A stretch of DNA of 64,000 nucleotides from an uncultured Bacteroides sp. (GCF_963666545.1 NZ_OY762899.1:62001-126000), one strand, 5' to 3'; positions 28,099-37,665 are shown, counted from the stretch's first letter. A program made the numbers and translations. The notes: generated by a model from the sequence alone, not told the origin.

Positions 28099-29460
28099 TT
28101 ATTCGATGGTAGCGTAGTGGCTAGCATTACGGCGTAGATAGATAGCCAGACAAGCAACAGCGGTAAAGAAGGCAAAGAAATCTGACATTGGCATGCTTTC
28201 CCACACTCCGCTAACTCCATATTTATGAGGGAGGATCAGTAAGAATGGTAGCAGATATACCAGTTGACGGGAAAGTGAAAGGAAAATACTCACCTTTACT
28301 TTTCCTATGCTTTGGAAGAAATTTGATATTACGATCTGGCAACCAACAAAAGGAAACAGCATGATGGTGATTCGTAGCCCGGCTGCTGCCATATTTATTA
28401 ATTCATTGTTATCGGTAAACATGGCCGAAACTGCATGTGGAAATAGTTCGCAGATAAGAAAACCACTACTGGTGATGGTTACACCGCAAATGATACCTAA
28501 GCGTAAAGCTTCTTTGACACGTTGCATCTTCTTTGCGCCATAATTGTAACCGATAATGGGTTGTAGACCCATTGTCAGCCCCATTACGGTCATGACAAAA
28601 AGTGTCATCAGACGGTTGATAATACCATAAGCACCGATGGCCATATCTCCTCCATATTTTTGCAAGCTCACATTGATTACGATAACAATGGTACATGTAC
28701 ATAAATTCATAAGGAAAGGTGCCATGCCAATAGAAAAAATCTGGCCTACTATGCGAATATTCATTCTCCAGAAATCGCATCTTAAATGTACGTAGCTTTT
28801 TTGATTGATGAAGTGACTTAGCACCCATACCATACCGATAAATTGAGATAAGACAGTAGCTGTGGCTGCTCCACGTATCCCCCAATGGAAGTGAAAAATG
28901 AAAATCGGAGCAAGGATCACGTTTGCTATCACGGTGACCATTGATGTCATCATCGCTTTTTTAGGATATCCGGTAGCACGCATCACGTTGTTGAGCCCGA
29001 TCATGAGATAGGAGATCGGTGTTCCAATGAGAATTACCTGCATAAAATCTCGCGCATAAGGCAATGTTACTTTGCTTGCACCGAAAAAGAGTAGTATGTC
29101 ATCTAGAAAGATAAAAGAAATCGTGCCGAAAAAAAAAGCATTTATGATGCAGAGCATCAACGTGTTTCCTAATACGGATGTAGCTCCGTCAAGGTTTCTT
29201 TCTCCTAAACGTATGGAGGAAATTGTAGCCCCTCCACCTGCCACAAGGGTGCAAAACGCCATCACCAAATTCATGAAAGGAAAAGTAATAGCAAGACCGG
29301 AAATAGCCATAGGCCCAACGCCATGTCCAATGAAAATGCTATCAATGATGTTATAGAGTGAAGTAAGCGTCATACCGATAATGGCCGGTATGGAATATTG
29401 TAACAGTAGCTTTCCGATGCTTTTAGTCCCAAGTGTATGCGGATTGTTTTGTTGTGACAT
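28099..29460 (-). CDS. MATE family multidrug efflux transporter
   Basis: This is an inner-membrane antiporter expelling drugs or metabolites. The protein has about 12 hydrophobic helices in two related halves, with the family hallmarks SLYNIIDSIFIGHGVG near the N-terminus and QPIIGYNYGAKK in the second half. The start MSQQNNPHT (453 residues) is chosen because AAAGGA lies about 10 nt upstream. The longer frame to 29493 starts inside a TACCTTTG promoter box (29491-29498). It is a single-gene unit divergent from a HAD phosphatase gene. Its substrate is not predictable. Confidence 0.88.
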   Translation of the reverse strand: MSQQNNPHTLGTKSIGKLLLQYSIPAIIGMTLTSLYNIIDSIFIGHGVGPMAISGLAITFPFMNLVMAFCTLVAGGGATISSIRLGERNLDGATSVLGNTLMLCIINAFFFGTISFIFLDDILLFFGASKVTLPYARDFMQVILIGTPISYLMIGLNNVMRATGYPKKAMMTSMVTVIANVILAPIFIFHFHWGIRGAATATVLSQFIGMVWVLSHFINQKSYVHLRCDFWRMNIRIVGQIFSIGMAPFLMNLCTCTIVIVINVSLQKYGGDMAIGAYGIINRLMTLFVMTVMGLTMGLQPIIGYNYGAKKMQRVKEALRLGIICGVTITSSGFLICELFPHAVSAMFTDNNELINMAAAGLRITIMLFPFVGCQIVISNFFQSIGKVKVSIFLSLSRQLVYLLPFLLILPHKYGVSGVWESMPMSDFFAFFTAVACLAIYLRRNASHYATIE

Positions 29461-29490
29461 GCGTTTTCCTTTACTTTTTTTTAAAGACAA

Positions 29491-29498
29491 CAAAGGTA
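29491..29498 (-). promoter_or_regulatory. -7 promoter box of the MATE transporter
   Basis: TACCTTTG on the minus strand matches TAnnTTTG, 30 nt before the chosen start. It overlaps the longer alternative start codon at 29493, which therefore cannot be used. Confidence 0.6.
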
Positions 29499-29590
29499 CT
29501 AAATATTTGTCTCTTCCAACGATTATTTAGAACTTTGCATTTCGTTTAATGAATATGTTTAATGAATTTTAGTTTCGGGAGATAATTGAT

Positions 29591-30241
29591 ATGGATAAGA
29601 AGAATACGATTGCTGCGTTGTTTGATTTCGATGGAGTTGTGATGGATACTGAGGGGCAATATACGATCTTTTGGAATGAACAAGGTAAAAAGTATCTTGA
29701 TATTGTTGATTTTGGTCGGCTGATCAAAGGGCAAACTTTAACTCAGATATATGATAAATACTTTGGCGGTTTGAACGATATACAACTACAAATACGTAAA
29801 GATCTGAATTTATTCGAAGAGAATATGGTTTATGAATACATACCGGGAGTTGAGCTTTTTTTGGCAGACTTGCGACGTAATGAAGTAAAAATTGCTGTAG
29901 TGACAAGCTCAGACGAAAAAAAAATGGCTAATGTATACCGTGCGCATCCCACTTTGTGCGAAAAGTTCGATCATATTATTACTGCAAATCTTTTCACTCA
30001 TTCCAAACCTCATCCGGAGTGTTTTCTTTTGGGCATGCAGTTGTTGGGCGCAACGGCTGAAAACACGTTCGTTTTTGAAGACTCTTTTCATGGTTTGCAA
30101 GCTGGCATCTCTTCCGGAGCTACCGTCGTTGGCTTAGCTACTACTAATTCTCGTGAAGCAATAGCGGATAAAGCGCATCTTGTTATTGATAATTTTCTAG
30201 AAATGAGTTTTGATGAACTGACTAAATTAAGAAGAAGGTAG
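29591..30241 (+). CDS. HAD-superfamily phosphatase, beta-phosphoglucomutase type
   Basis: This 216-residue cytoplasmic enzyme of HAD subfamily I has all four motifs: nucleophile DFDGVVMD (residues ~12-19), VTSSD (~103-107), lysine in HSKPHPE (~139-145) and acidic FEDSFHG (~159-165). The helical cap lies between motifs I and II. It may dephosphorylate a sugar phosphate or isomerise one; the substrate is not predictable. It stands alone between the divergent MATE gene and panB, which has its own promoter. Confidence 0.85.
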   Translation: MDKKNTIAALFDFDGVVMDTEGQYTIFWNEQGKKYLDIVDFGRLIKGQTLTQIYDKYFGGLNDIQLQIRKDLNLFEENMVYEYIPGVELFLADLRRNEVKIAVVTSSDEKKMANVYRAHPTLCEKFDHIITANLFTHSKPHPECFLLGMQLLGATAENTFVFEDSFHGLQAGISSGATVVGLATTNSREAIADKAHLVIDNFLEMSFDELTKLRRR

Positions 30242-30290
30242 CATTCGTTTTAAATACAGAGAAATATTTTCTAATTCCGTATGAATGCTA

Positions 30291-30298
30291 TAACTTTG
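30291..30298 (+). promoter_or_regulatory. -7 promoter box of panB
   Basis: TAACTTTG matches TAnnTTTG and lies 33 nt before the panB start codon. Confidence 0.6.
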
Positions 30299-30331
30299 CC
30301 CAATATTTAGAAATTTTAATAGTATAAAATT

Positions 30332-31153
30332 ATGGCTGGTTATATATCAGATGATACAAGGAAGGTGACAACTCATCGCCTTATTGAAATGAAAGAAAGA
30401 GGTGAGAAGATATCAATGCTTACCTCCTATGACTTTACTACCGCAAAGATTGTAGATGGTGCAGGCATTGACGTAATTCTGGTAGGCGACTCTGCATCCA
30501 ACGTGATGGCAGGTAACGTAACAACTCTTCCCATTACTCTTGATCAGATGATTTATCATGGTAAGTCGGTGGTCCGTGCGGTGAATCGTGCAATGGTGGT
30601 GGTAGATATGCCTTTCGGTTCTTATCAAGGAAACTCAAAAGAGGGATTGGCTTCTGCTATCCGTATTATGAAGGAAAGTCATGCTGATGCATTGAAACTG
30701 GAAGGTGGCGAAGAGATTCTCGAAACGGTTAATCGCATTCTTTGTGCGGGGATTCCTATTATGGGACACTTAGGCTTGATGCCACAATCAATAAATAAAT
30801 ATGGTACTTATACTGTGCGTGCTAAAGATGAAGTTGAAGCTGAAAAGTTGATACGTGACGCACATCTTCTGGAAGAGGCGGGATGCTTTGGACTAGTATT
30901 GGAAAAGATTCCGGCTAACTTAGCAGAGCGTGTAGCCAAGGAACTGACTATTCCTGTGATTGGTATCGGTGCCGGAGGGAAAGTAGACGGACAGGTACTG
31001 GTTATTCAGGATATGCTGGGTATGAGCCAAGGATTCAGTCCTCGTTTCTTACGTCGATATGCAGATTTGCATACGATTATGACAGATGCTATTCAACAAT
31101 ATGTAACAGATGTAAAGAGCTCTGATTTCCCAAATGAGAAAGAGCAATACTAA
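30332..31153 (+). CDS. panB: 3-methyl-2-oxobutanoate hydroxymethyltransferase
   Basis: This enzyme makes ketopantoate from 2-oxoisovalerate and methylene-tetrahydrofolate, the first step to pantothenate and CoA. The 273-residue protein matches the family length. Visible features are the [12 protein letters not shown] start of the TIM barrel (~29-40), metal-binding VGDSASNV (~51-58), EGGEE (~126-130), MGHLGLMPQ (~145-153) and [11 protein letters not shown] (~212-222). Its 3' end overlaps an MFS transporter gene by 20 nt. Confidence 0.95.
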   Translation: MAGYISDDTRKVTTHRLIEMKERGEKISMLTSYDFTTAKIVDGAGIDVILVGDSASNVMAGNVTTLPITLDQMIYHGKSVVRAVNRAMVVVDMPFGSYQGNSKEGLASAIRIMKESHADALKLEGGEEILETVNRILCAGIPIMGHLGLMPQSINKYGTYTVRAKDEVEAEKLIRDAHLLEEAGCFGLVLEKIPANLAERVAKELTIPVIGIGAGGKVDGQVLVIQDMLGMSQGFSPRFLRRYADLHTIMTDAIQQYVTDVKSSDFPNEKEQY

Positions 31154-32318
31154 AGGATTACTGTCTTCGAGCTACCTGCAAATTTGTTTGGGCAATTTTC
31201 TATTGTTCGTAGCTCGATACATGTTACTTCCTGTACTTCCTAGTGTGATGGCCAATAGGTTGGGGACATCGTTGGCTCTTACAGGCACTCTATTTATTTT
31301 TCTCACAGCAGGCATGTTTGTTGTAGGTCCTTTTTACAGCTACCTGCTAGATGCCTACAAGCGGAAATATGTATGCGTGCTTTCTTTTGCTTTGATGCTG
31401 TCGGCTACTGTAGGGTGCACACTAGCTACTACGACTACGGAATTATTGCTTTTGTGTGTTGTGCATGGCATGGCTTTCGGATTGGCTACTACTTCAAACA
31501 TTACACTGGCCATTGATTTAACTACCCCTAACCGTCGCAGTGTGAGCAATGTTCTGTTTGGATGGACTTCTCGCTTAGGTATGATGACCGGTATTGCTGC
31601 GGGTATATATTTGTTTATGCTCGAAGGATTCTACACGGTTATTTATGTTTCGCTAGCTGTAGGCGGTTTAGGTATATTATTGTTATTGATGCTTTATGTA
31701 CCTTTTCGAGCACCTATTGGCACGAAGCTTTGTACCACAGATCGCTTTCTGCTGTTTCGTGGCAGGATACCTATGCTGAACATGATCCTTATTGCATTTG
31801 TGGTTGGTATACTTATCCCTTTAGTTCCTCATACTTTTCGTTGTGTAGAAGTAATGGGCATTATTATTCCATTCTTTGCCGTGGTTGGATTGGGCTTTTT
31901 TTTCTCAGTATTGTTCGTGAAACTGTGGCTTAAGAAAGAACATATCCGGGAGCAAATAATCATCGGATTGATTGTTATAATAGGATCCATTGGGTTATTG
32001 ATTTTTCCTATTGCTTATCTCGGTATAGCTTTGGCTGCAGTTCTATTAGGCATTGGCTTGGGGTTGGCTACTCCTGAATTTCTACTGATGTTCATAAAGT
32101 TGTCTCAGCACTGCCAACGCGGTACAGCAAATACCACCCACTTACTAGCTTGGGAAACAGGAATCTCATTGGGAGTGGCTGTTACCTGTTACTTCACACT
32201 ACATGTAAGTGGTTCCCCAACGATTCCCTATCGCATTAGTCTGGCATCGGCATTGCTAGCACTTGCCTTCTTCATTTTTATTACGTATCCTTATTTTAAG
32301 AAGAAAAGAATTCGATAA
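31134..32318 (+). CDS. MFS transporter
   Basis: This is a 394-residue inner-membrane protein with about 12 hydrophobic segments of the major facilitator superfamily. An MFS-like loop after helix 2 ([12 protein letters not shown], ~64-75) is visible. The ATG at 31134 lies inside the end of panB, so the two genes are translationally coupled and likely co-regulated. Export or import of a pantothenate-pathway compound is an inference from the overlap; drug efflux is equally possible. A terminator follows at 32443-32476. Confidence 0.82.
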   Translation: MRKSNTKGLLSSSYLQICLGNFLLFVARYMLLPVLPSVMANRLGTSLALTGTLFIFLTAGMFVVGPFYSYLLDAYKRKYVCVLSFALMLSATVGCTLATTTTELLLLCVVHGMAFGLATTSNITLAIDLTTPNRRSVSNVLFGWTSRLGMMTGIAAGIYLFMLEGFYTVIYVSLAVGGLGILLLLMLYVPFRAPIGTKLCTTDRFLLFRGRIPMLNMILIAFVVGILIPLVPHTFRCVEVMGIIIPFFAVVGLGFFFSVLFVKLWLKKEHIREQIIIGLIVIIGSIGLLIFPIAYLGIALAAVLLGIGLGLATPEFLLMFIKLSQHCQRGTANTTHLLAWETGISLGVAVTCYFTLHVSGSPTIPYRISLASALLALAFFIFITYPYFKKKRIR

Positions 32319-32360
32319 GCCATTAGCGAATAATATTTACGTTAAGTGAATTGAAAATAG

Positions 32361-32442
32361 AATTAACTACTTCACCGTGGTGAACTAACTAGTTCAGCGC
32401 GGTGAAGTAGTTAATTCAGCGCGGTGATCTAGTTAGTTCACC
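32361..32442. repeat. 22-nt tandem array with interleaved inverted repeats
   Basis: Three full 22-nt units start at 32371, 32393 and 32415, each TTCA, a CG-rich core, GGTGA, then a TAGTT-like tail; a fourth is partial (32437-32442). Two perfect inverted pairs interleave: 32361-32377 with 32400-32416 (17 nt) and 32379-32392 with 32429-32442 (14 nt). The order A-B-A'-B' allows a pseudoknot or two exclusive hairpins. It lies between convergent genes. Confidence 0.85.
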
Positions 32443-32476
32443 AAACCCCTCTCATAAGGCTTGTAGAGGGGTTTTT
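32443..32476 (+). terminator. Intrinsic terminator of panB-MFS
   Basis: A 10-bp perfect stem (32443-32452 with 32465-32474) encloses a 12-nt loop and ends in five Ts on the plus strand. The minus strand side has only three Ts, so it works best for the plus-strand operon. It abuts the 22-nt array. Confidence 0.85.
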
Positions 32477-32497
32477 GTAATGGTAATAATTAAATAC

Positions 32498-34975
32498 TTA
32501 TAAGGTCCCTTTAAAAGTTTCAAATACCAATTCAACTTGTTCGTTTTTGCTTAATTTCAGGTCGAAAAAAGTGATTGGGTTTTTATATGTTTGAGCTCGT
32601 TTACCACTAATTACTTTAACTGAAGAAATTCCTTTTGGTATTTTAATTTTGAAGTTGTTTGCTTCTGTTGCTTTTATAGTGCCTGAGGCTGCTTGCCCAT
32701 CTTTCCAATATAGATTTACGATCGCTCCTCCGCGCACCTTTAATCCTTGGAAACTTCCTTCTTTCCATGATTCCGGCAGTGCAGGCAAGAAGTCTATGAA
32801 GCCATCCTGACTTTGCAATAACATCTCTCCAATGCCTGATGTACCTCCCCAATTGCCATCCATCTGGAAAGGTGGGTGCGAACAAAATAGATTGGGAAAA
32901 GTTCCTCCTCCTCGCTGGTTAGGCGTTTCGGGAGCATAGGCGGGAGTCAACAAACTTTTAAATAGCTTGTATGCCCGGTTACCATCACCTAAGCGTGCCC
33001 AAAAATTGATCTTCCACGCGCGGCTCCAACCTGTACCTTCGTCGCCACGGCGATTGAGCGTTGAGCGGCAAGCTTCTGCCAATTCAGGTGTTTTTGTCAG
33101 TGTGATCTGATTGCCTGGATGCAAACCGTATAAATGAGATACGTGCCGATGGTGTATGTCTGTTTCTTTATAATCTTCCAACCATTCCATCAGATAGCCC
33201 TCTTTGCTTATTTGCAGTGGCGGAAGTTGCTTGCGTGCACTTTCCAACTGGCGTCTATAATTACTGTCGACACCCAAAATGCGAGCAGCTTCTATTACGT
33301 TGGAGTAGAGTTCATTCACCAGCTCAGTATCCATCGTTGGTCCCATGCATACACTGATAGGTGTTTTGTCATCACCTATATAAAAAGAATTTTCGGGCGA
33401 TGAAGTAGGGGCAGTGACCAACCATCCGTGCTTGGGTTCTTTCACCATGGTAGAGAGGAAAAATTCGGAGGCACCTTTGATTACGGGGTATATTTCCTTT
33501 AGATATTCTTTATTTCCAGAGTAGAGATAGTGTTCCCATAAATGTGCACAGAGCCATGCGCCACCCGTATTTGTGGCTCCCCATGAAGGATGTTCACCCG
33601 GTGCGGTAAATTGCCATACGTTGGTCATCATGTGTGCCACCCAACCTTTAGCGTCTTTGCCATAAAAAGCTTTTGCAGTGAGTTCTCCACTCTTCACTAA
33701 TCCTTTGGTCAACTCAATTAATGGTAGATGTAGCTCGGACAAGTTACCTTGTTCCACAGGCCAATGATTCATTTGCACATTGATGTTTAGGTGATAATCA
33801 CCATTCCATGGGGTGCTGCATTCATTGGCCCATAATCCTTGTAAGTTGGGTGGGAGTGATCCCGGACGGGTGCTACTGATGAGTAGATAGCGTCCATAGT
33901 TGTAGTAAAGTGCCGCTAGTGCAGGATCATCTGTCTTTTGGAAACGACGGATACGTTCGTCGGTAGGCAGTTGCCAGGGTCCTTCGGCATCATTGGCATA
34001 ACCCTCTTTTCCGATGAAGAGCGAAGTGCGTTTAAAAAGCTTCTGGTAATCGCTAATGTATTCTTTTTTTAGTTCACTGTAGGGGTAGGCTGCTATTTCT
34101 TTCAACTGTCGATCGGCTTGCCGACGGTATTCCTTGTTTTCAAAACTAGTAGCAGCAGATAGATAGATGGTGGCTACATCAGCGTTTTGGACTTCTATGC
34201 CTTTCTCCGATACACTGATAGATCCTTTAGGAGCATTAACGACCATTTTTACGATAAAACGAATACCTTCTTGCCCTTCTTTTCCACTATCCAAGCTTCC
34301 TTCCATGATCAGCGTGTCACCTGAAACTTTCACTGTTGCTCGCTCGGGACGGCTTAACTGCGCCAAGAAGGAAATTTGCTTTTCGCCGGGATTGAGCGGA
34401 GTGCTCATACGAATAGCCATAGCATCTTTGGAACGTGACACAAAGTAGGTGCGTACATAATTGAGGCCTTTGGTGAAGTGTGTGGCACATAGGCCCTGCT
34501 CCAAGTCTAAAAAACGCTTGTATGCTTTGCTTGGTGAGGGCGTATTGTAATAATATTCAATATCCAGATTACCCAACATCTGATAAGTTCCGTATGTACC
34601 ACCTTTCTTTGGCTTTACAGGAACGAAGTGTTGGTACATCATTTCTTGTGCCTTCTTATTTTTACCTTGAAATAGGAGCTCTCTGATATTTGGCAAATAA
34701 GAAGAAGCTTCCGGATTATTGTAATTTGCTTCCGATCCGCTCCACATGGTGATATCATTCAACACAATATGTTCTTTTTCAACACCTCCGTCGGGCATCA
34801 TCCCCAATCGTCCGTTACCTAAAGGCAATGTTTCTTCCCATTGAGTAGCCGGTTTGTCATACCACAACATATTGTTTACTTGCGAAATAAGTTTTTTACT
34901 CTCTTCGGCATACATTGTCTGTATTGCCGCAAAGCTGAGTAAGAGGATGGCTAGTAAATGCCGCTTTCTTATCAT
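32498..34975 (-). CDS. GH95 alpha-L-fucosidase, exported
   Basis: This glycoside hydrolase releases alpha-1,2-linked L-fucose (some relatives act on alpha-L-galactose) from glycans. The 825-residue protein has a signal peptide (~1-23), the N-terminal beta domain opening WYDKPATQWEETLPLGNGRLG, and an (alpha/alpha)6 barrel. GH95 catalytic-site segments are visible: NINVQMNHW (~400-408, the two Asn), SSPENSF (~525-531, the acid Glu) and QMDGNWGG (~705-712, the Asp). It stands apart from any SusC/SusD pair. It follows the diacylglycerol kinase gene after 30 nt on the same strand, possibly as the end of a rel-dgk-GH95 run. Confidence 0.9.
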   Translation of the reverse strand: MIRKRHLLAILLLSFAAIQTMYAEESKKLISQVNNMLWYDKPATQWEETLPLGNGRLGMMPDGGVEKEHIVLNDITMWSGSEANYNNPEASSYLPNIRELLFQGKNKKAQEMMYQHFVPVKPKKGGTYGTYQMLGNLDIEYYYNTPSPSKAYKRFLDLEQGLCATHFTKGLNYVRTYFVSRSKDAMAIRMSTPLNPGEKQISFLAQLSRPERATVKVSGDTLIMEGSLDSGKEGQEGIRFIVKMVVNAPKGSISVSEKGIEVQNADVATIYLSAATSFENKEYRRQADRQLKEIAAYPYSELKKEYISDYQKLFKRTSLFIGKEGYANDAEGPWQLPTDERIRRFQKTDDPALAALYYNYGRYLLISSTRPGSLPPNLQGLWANECSTPWNGDYHLNINVQMNHWPVEQGNLSELHLPLIELTKGLVKSGELTAKAFYGKDAKGWVAHMMTNVWQFTAPGEHPSWGATNTGGAWLCAHLWEHYLYSGNKEYLKEIYPVIKGASEFFLSTMVKEPKHGWLVTAPTSSPENSFYIGDDKTPISVCMGPTMDTELVNELYSNVIEAARILGVDSNYRRQLESARKQLPPLQISKEGYLMEWLEDYKETDIHHRHVSHLYGLHPGNQITLTKTPELAEACRSTLNRRGDEGTGWSRAWKINFWARLGDGNRAYKLFKSLLTPAYAPETPNQRGGGTFPNLFCSHPPFQMDGNWGGTSGIGEMLLQSQDGFIDFLPALPESWKEGSFQGLKVRGGAIVNLYWKDGQAASGTIKATEANNFKIKIPKGISSVKVISGKRAQTYKNPITFFDLKLSKNEQVELVFETFKGTL

Positions 34976-35005
34976 ATTTACATGTGTTTTTTAGGGCGAA
35001 ACTAA

Positions 35006-35431
35006 TTAGAAATAGGGTATAAAGATTAGTAATCCTATTATTGCAGCAGTGATGGCACAAATCAATACGGCTCCTGCCGCCACATCTTTTACATCACCTG
35101 CAGCAGGATTTCTTTGGGGTGAAACGAGGTTCACCAAGCGCTCGATAGCGGTATTAATAGCTTCAGCGGCAAGTACCAATCCGAAGCAAAAAAGAACGGC
35201 TATCCATTCCATTCTGTTTATGTTAAAATAGAAACCTGCAATCGTTACCACAACGATAGCGCAACAATGAATCCATCCGTTAAGCTCTGTACGGAGAAAA
35301 CTGATGATTCCTTTTTCAGCATAAATGAAGCTTTTAAGAAATTTGATAAGCCTATTTTTAGAGCGTTCGTGCTCTTTAATAGGATCATTTTCATTCCGCG
35401 TTGCTGAGGTTTTGATATTGGTTGTTGCCAT
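35006..35431 (-). CDS. dgkA: Diacylglycerol/undecaprenol kinase family (DgkA type)
   Basis: This small membrane kinase phosphorylates diacylglycerol or undecaprenol. The 141-residue protein has a basic N-terminal region (~1-40) and three hydrophobic helices (~55-140). The signature EAINTAIERLVN (~85-96), holding the catalytic Glu, is intact; an Asp-containing DVAAGAVLI follows. Gram-positive homologues act on undecaprenol, which would suit cell-wall lipid recycling; the substrate here is uncertain. It begins one base after the Rel synthetase gene, so the two are tightly coupled. Confidence 0.85.
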   Translation of the reverse strand: MATTNIKTSATRNENDPIKEHERSKNRLIKFLKSFIYAEKGIISFLRTELNGWIHCCAIVVVTIAGFYFNINRMEWIAVLFCFGLVLAAEAINTAIERLVNLVSPQRNPAAGDVKDVAAGAVLICAITAAIIGLLIFIPYF

Positions 35432-35432
35432 T

Positions 35433-37643
35433 TTAGCTTCTGTTTACCTGTTTCACTCCTTTCACAGTTCTCAATTTCTTTATTAATGTTTCGAGTCGGC
35501 CGGTATCGCTCACCATGATCGTAAGAGTACCAGAGAAGAGACCATCATTAGATTCAATGCCGATGGAGCGCAATGTGATACCATTTTCTTTGGATATGAC
35601 GGAAGTAATGTTAGTAACAATACCAATATCATCGTGGCCCACTACACGAAGCGTGATGGGATATTGTGCACCTTGTGACTTACCGGCCCAACGTGCTCTC
35701 ACTATGCGGTAACCAAAACGTTCCATCATCTGATGTGCATTAGGGCAATCGTGGCGGTGGATTTTTATTCCTCCCGATACGGTCACGAATCCGAACACCT
35801 CATCGCCATAGATCGGATTACAACATTTGGCCAGTTTGAAGTCGATGCCTTTTAGATTCTGATCGATAACCAATACATCTTCCTTTCCGGCCGTTTCATC
35901 TACTTGATTCTGTATGTTATACCCTTCGGCACTACGATATACGAGTTCATCATGCGAATCGTTGTCCCGCTTTTGTTGTTCCACGTATTTATCCAAAAGA
36001 TCATTTACTTCCAAAGAACCTTCTGCTATTTTCTGGTGGAATTCTGTAACGGTTTTGAATCCCATCCGCTTGATGAGACGCATCATCACTGCTTCGTCAT
36101 ACTCCATTTTACGGTTTTTGAACTTACGTTCAATGGTTTCTTTGGCAAAATCGTGTTGCTTGGAAACCATTTCTTTGAGTGCCTGACGGATTTTGGTTCT
36201 TGCCTTCGAGGTGGTAACAATATTCAACCAGTCTTGCTTCGGAGTTTGGGTGCTCGATGTCATTATTTCCACTTGATCTCCGCTGTTCAGCTTTTGTTTT
36301 AGTTGTGCGTTCTTACCATTTACTTTTGCTCCAATACACTTACTTCCCAGTTTGCTATGTATGTGAAAAGCAAAATCGAGTACAGTGGCACCAGTGGCCA
36401 GTTTAAACAAATCACCTTTAGGGGTAAACACAAAGACTTCATCTTCATATAGATCCATCTTAAACTGATCCATCACTTTCATTGAGTCAGCATCAGGATT
36501 TTCGAGGGCCTCGCGAACGGAAGTTAGCCATTCATCCAGTCCCGTTTCTCCTTTAACGCCCTTGTATCTCCAGTGAGCAGCCAATCCTCGTTCGGCTATC
36601 TCATCCATACGGCGGGTACGGATTTGTACTTCCACCCATTTTCCTTCGGGGCCCATCACAGTGATGTGCAAGGATTCATAACCATTACTTTTGGGTATGG
36701 AAAGCCAGTCGCGCAACCTTTTTGGATTAGGTTGATACATATCTGTGACAATGGAGTACACTTGCCAACACTCTTGTTTTTCCTTGTCAGGGTCTGCATC
36801 AAGAATGATGCGGATAGCGAATAAGTCGTATATACCTTCAAAAGGCGTTTTCTGCTTTTGTATTTTGTTCCAGATGGAATGTATGGACTTTGTTCTTCCT
36901 TTAATATCAAATTTTAATCCGGCTTCTTCTACTTTTTTCTGAATTGGTTCGATGAACGAAGCAATATAGGTATCTCGGGAAGACTTTGTCTCATTGAGTT
37001 TATCTTTTATGAAATAATAAGTTTCTCGTTGCGTGTATTTTAAGGAAAGATCTTCCAATTCAGACTTTAACTTATAGAGCCCTAACTTATGTGCCAAGGG
37101 AGCGTACAGATAAACTGCCTCGTTAGCTATCTTTAAACGGTCCTCCTGGTTTTCAGTGTTTTTTATGAGCCGCATAATGTTCACCCGATCGGCAATCATA
37201 ATCAAGATTACTCGCATATCTTCGGCAAATGAAAGCAAAAGATTGCGGAAGTTCTCGGACTCAATAGCTGCACTCTTGGAGTATAAATCATTTGCCTTTA
37301 CTAAGCCTCTAATGATACTTGCCACATCCTCTCCGAAATCAGACTTAACTGTTTCAATTGTAATGGTGTTGTTTTTAACAATCTCGTGCAACATGATACC
37401 CGTGAGGCAAGAACCTTTCATCCCTATCTCATCGGCTACGATTACGGCCGTTTGCATATCCCGGATGATGGGATTCATTCCGAAATTATTGCGCTGCAGC
37501 GTATTCTTGTCAGCAGCTAGTATGAGATATTTTTTCAGCTTTCCTGCGTCCTCGGAGGCAATGCTGTCACCGGCGGATTGCAAGAGCTTCTTATATAAAG
37601 TAAGCAGTTCTGTTTTTTCTGCTTTTGTGAAAAACGCATTCAT
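35433..37643 (-). CDS. RelA/SpoT-type (p)ppGpp synthetase, hydrolase site degenerate
   Basis: This is a long Rel protein of 736 residues: HD region (~25-190), synthetase (~245-370), TGS (~400-465), conserved cysteine region (KCCNPIYGDEV and HRHDCPNA) and ACT (~660-735). The synthetase keeps YDLFAIRIIL and VEVQIRT, and has RLRD where bifunctional enzymes have RxKD. The HD domain has lost most metal and catalytic residues: HDxxED reads HEIVKN, the first His is replaced (by Arg in my alignment), and ADRxHNMR reads ADRVNIMR. It is therefore probably a synthetase without hydrolase, like RelA of gammaproteobacteria. A separate hydrolase-competent Rel is expected elsewhere. A TAGCTTTG box precedes it. 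Confidence 0.9.
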   Translation of the reverse strand: MNAFFTKAEKTELLTLYKKLLQSAGDSIASEDAGKLKKYLILAADKNTLQRNNFGMNPIIRDMQTAVIVADEIGMKGSCLTGIMLHEIVKNNTITIETVKSDFGEDVASIIRGLVKANDLYSKSAAIESENFRNLLLSFAEDMRVILIMIADRVNIMRLIKNTENQEDRLKIANEAVYLYAPLAHKLGLYKLKSELEDLSLKYTQRETYYFIKDKLNETKSSRDTYIASFIEPIQKKVEEAGLKFDIKGRTKSIHSIWNKIQKQKTPFEGIYDLFAIRIILDADPDKEKQECWQVYSIVTDMYQPNPKRLRDWLSIPKSNGYESLHITVMGPEGKWVEVQIRTRRMDEIAERGLAAHWRYKGVKGETGLDEWLTSVREALENPDADSMKVMDQFKMDLYEDEVFVFTPKGDLFKLATGATVLDFAFHIHSKLGSKCIGAKVNGKNAQLKQKLNSGDQVEIMTSSTQTPKQDWLNIVTTSKARTKIRQALKEMVSKQHDFAKETIERKFKNRKMEYDEAVMMRLIKRMGFKTVTEFHQKIAEGSLEVNDLLDKYVEQQKRDNDSHDELVYRSAEGYNIQNQVDETAGKEDVLVIDQNLKGIDFKLAKCCNPIYGDEVFGFVTVSGGIKIHRHDCPNAHQMMERFGYRIVRARWAGKSQGAQYPITLRVVGHDDIGIVTNITSVISKENGITLRSIGIESNDGLFSGTLTIMVSDTGRLETLIKKLRTVKGVKQVNRS

Positions 37644-37665
37644 AATTTGCCGAAGTATTAATATG

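Noticed and set aside
28093-28109. Third copy of the GTCTA...GATGGTAG motif
   Set aside because: It overlaps the last MATE codons and the stop, and the palindrome is broken; resemblance is probably chance.
29461-29493. Longer N-terminus for the MATE transporter
   Set aside because: The start at 29493 lies inside a TACCTTTG promoter box, and AAAGGA precedes the internal ATG at 29460.
35904-36302. 132-codon plus-strand frame inside the Rel gene
   Set aside because: It is antisense to the conserved cysteine and TGS regions of Rel; a coding shadow.
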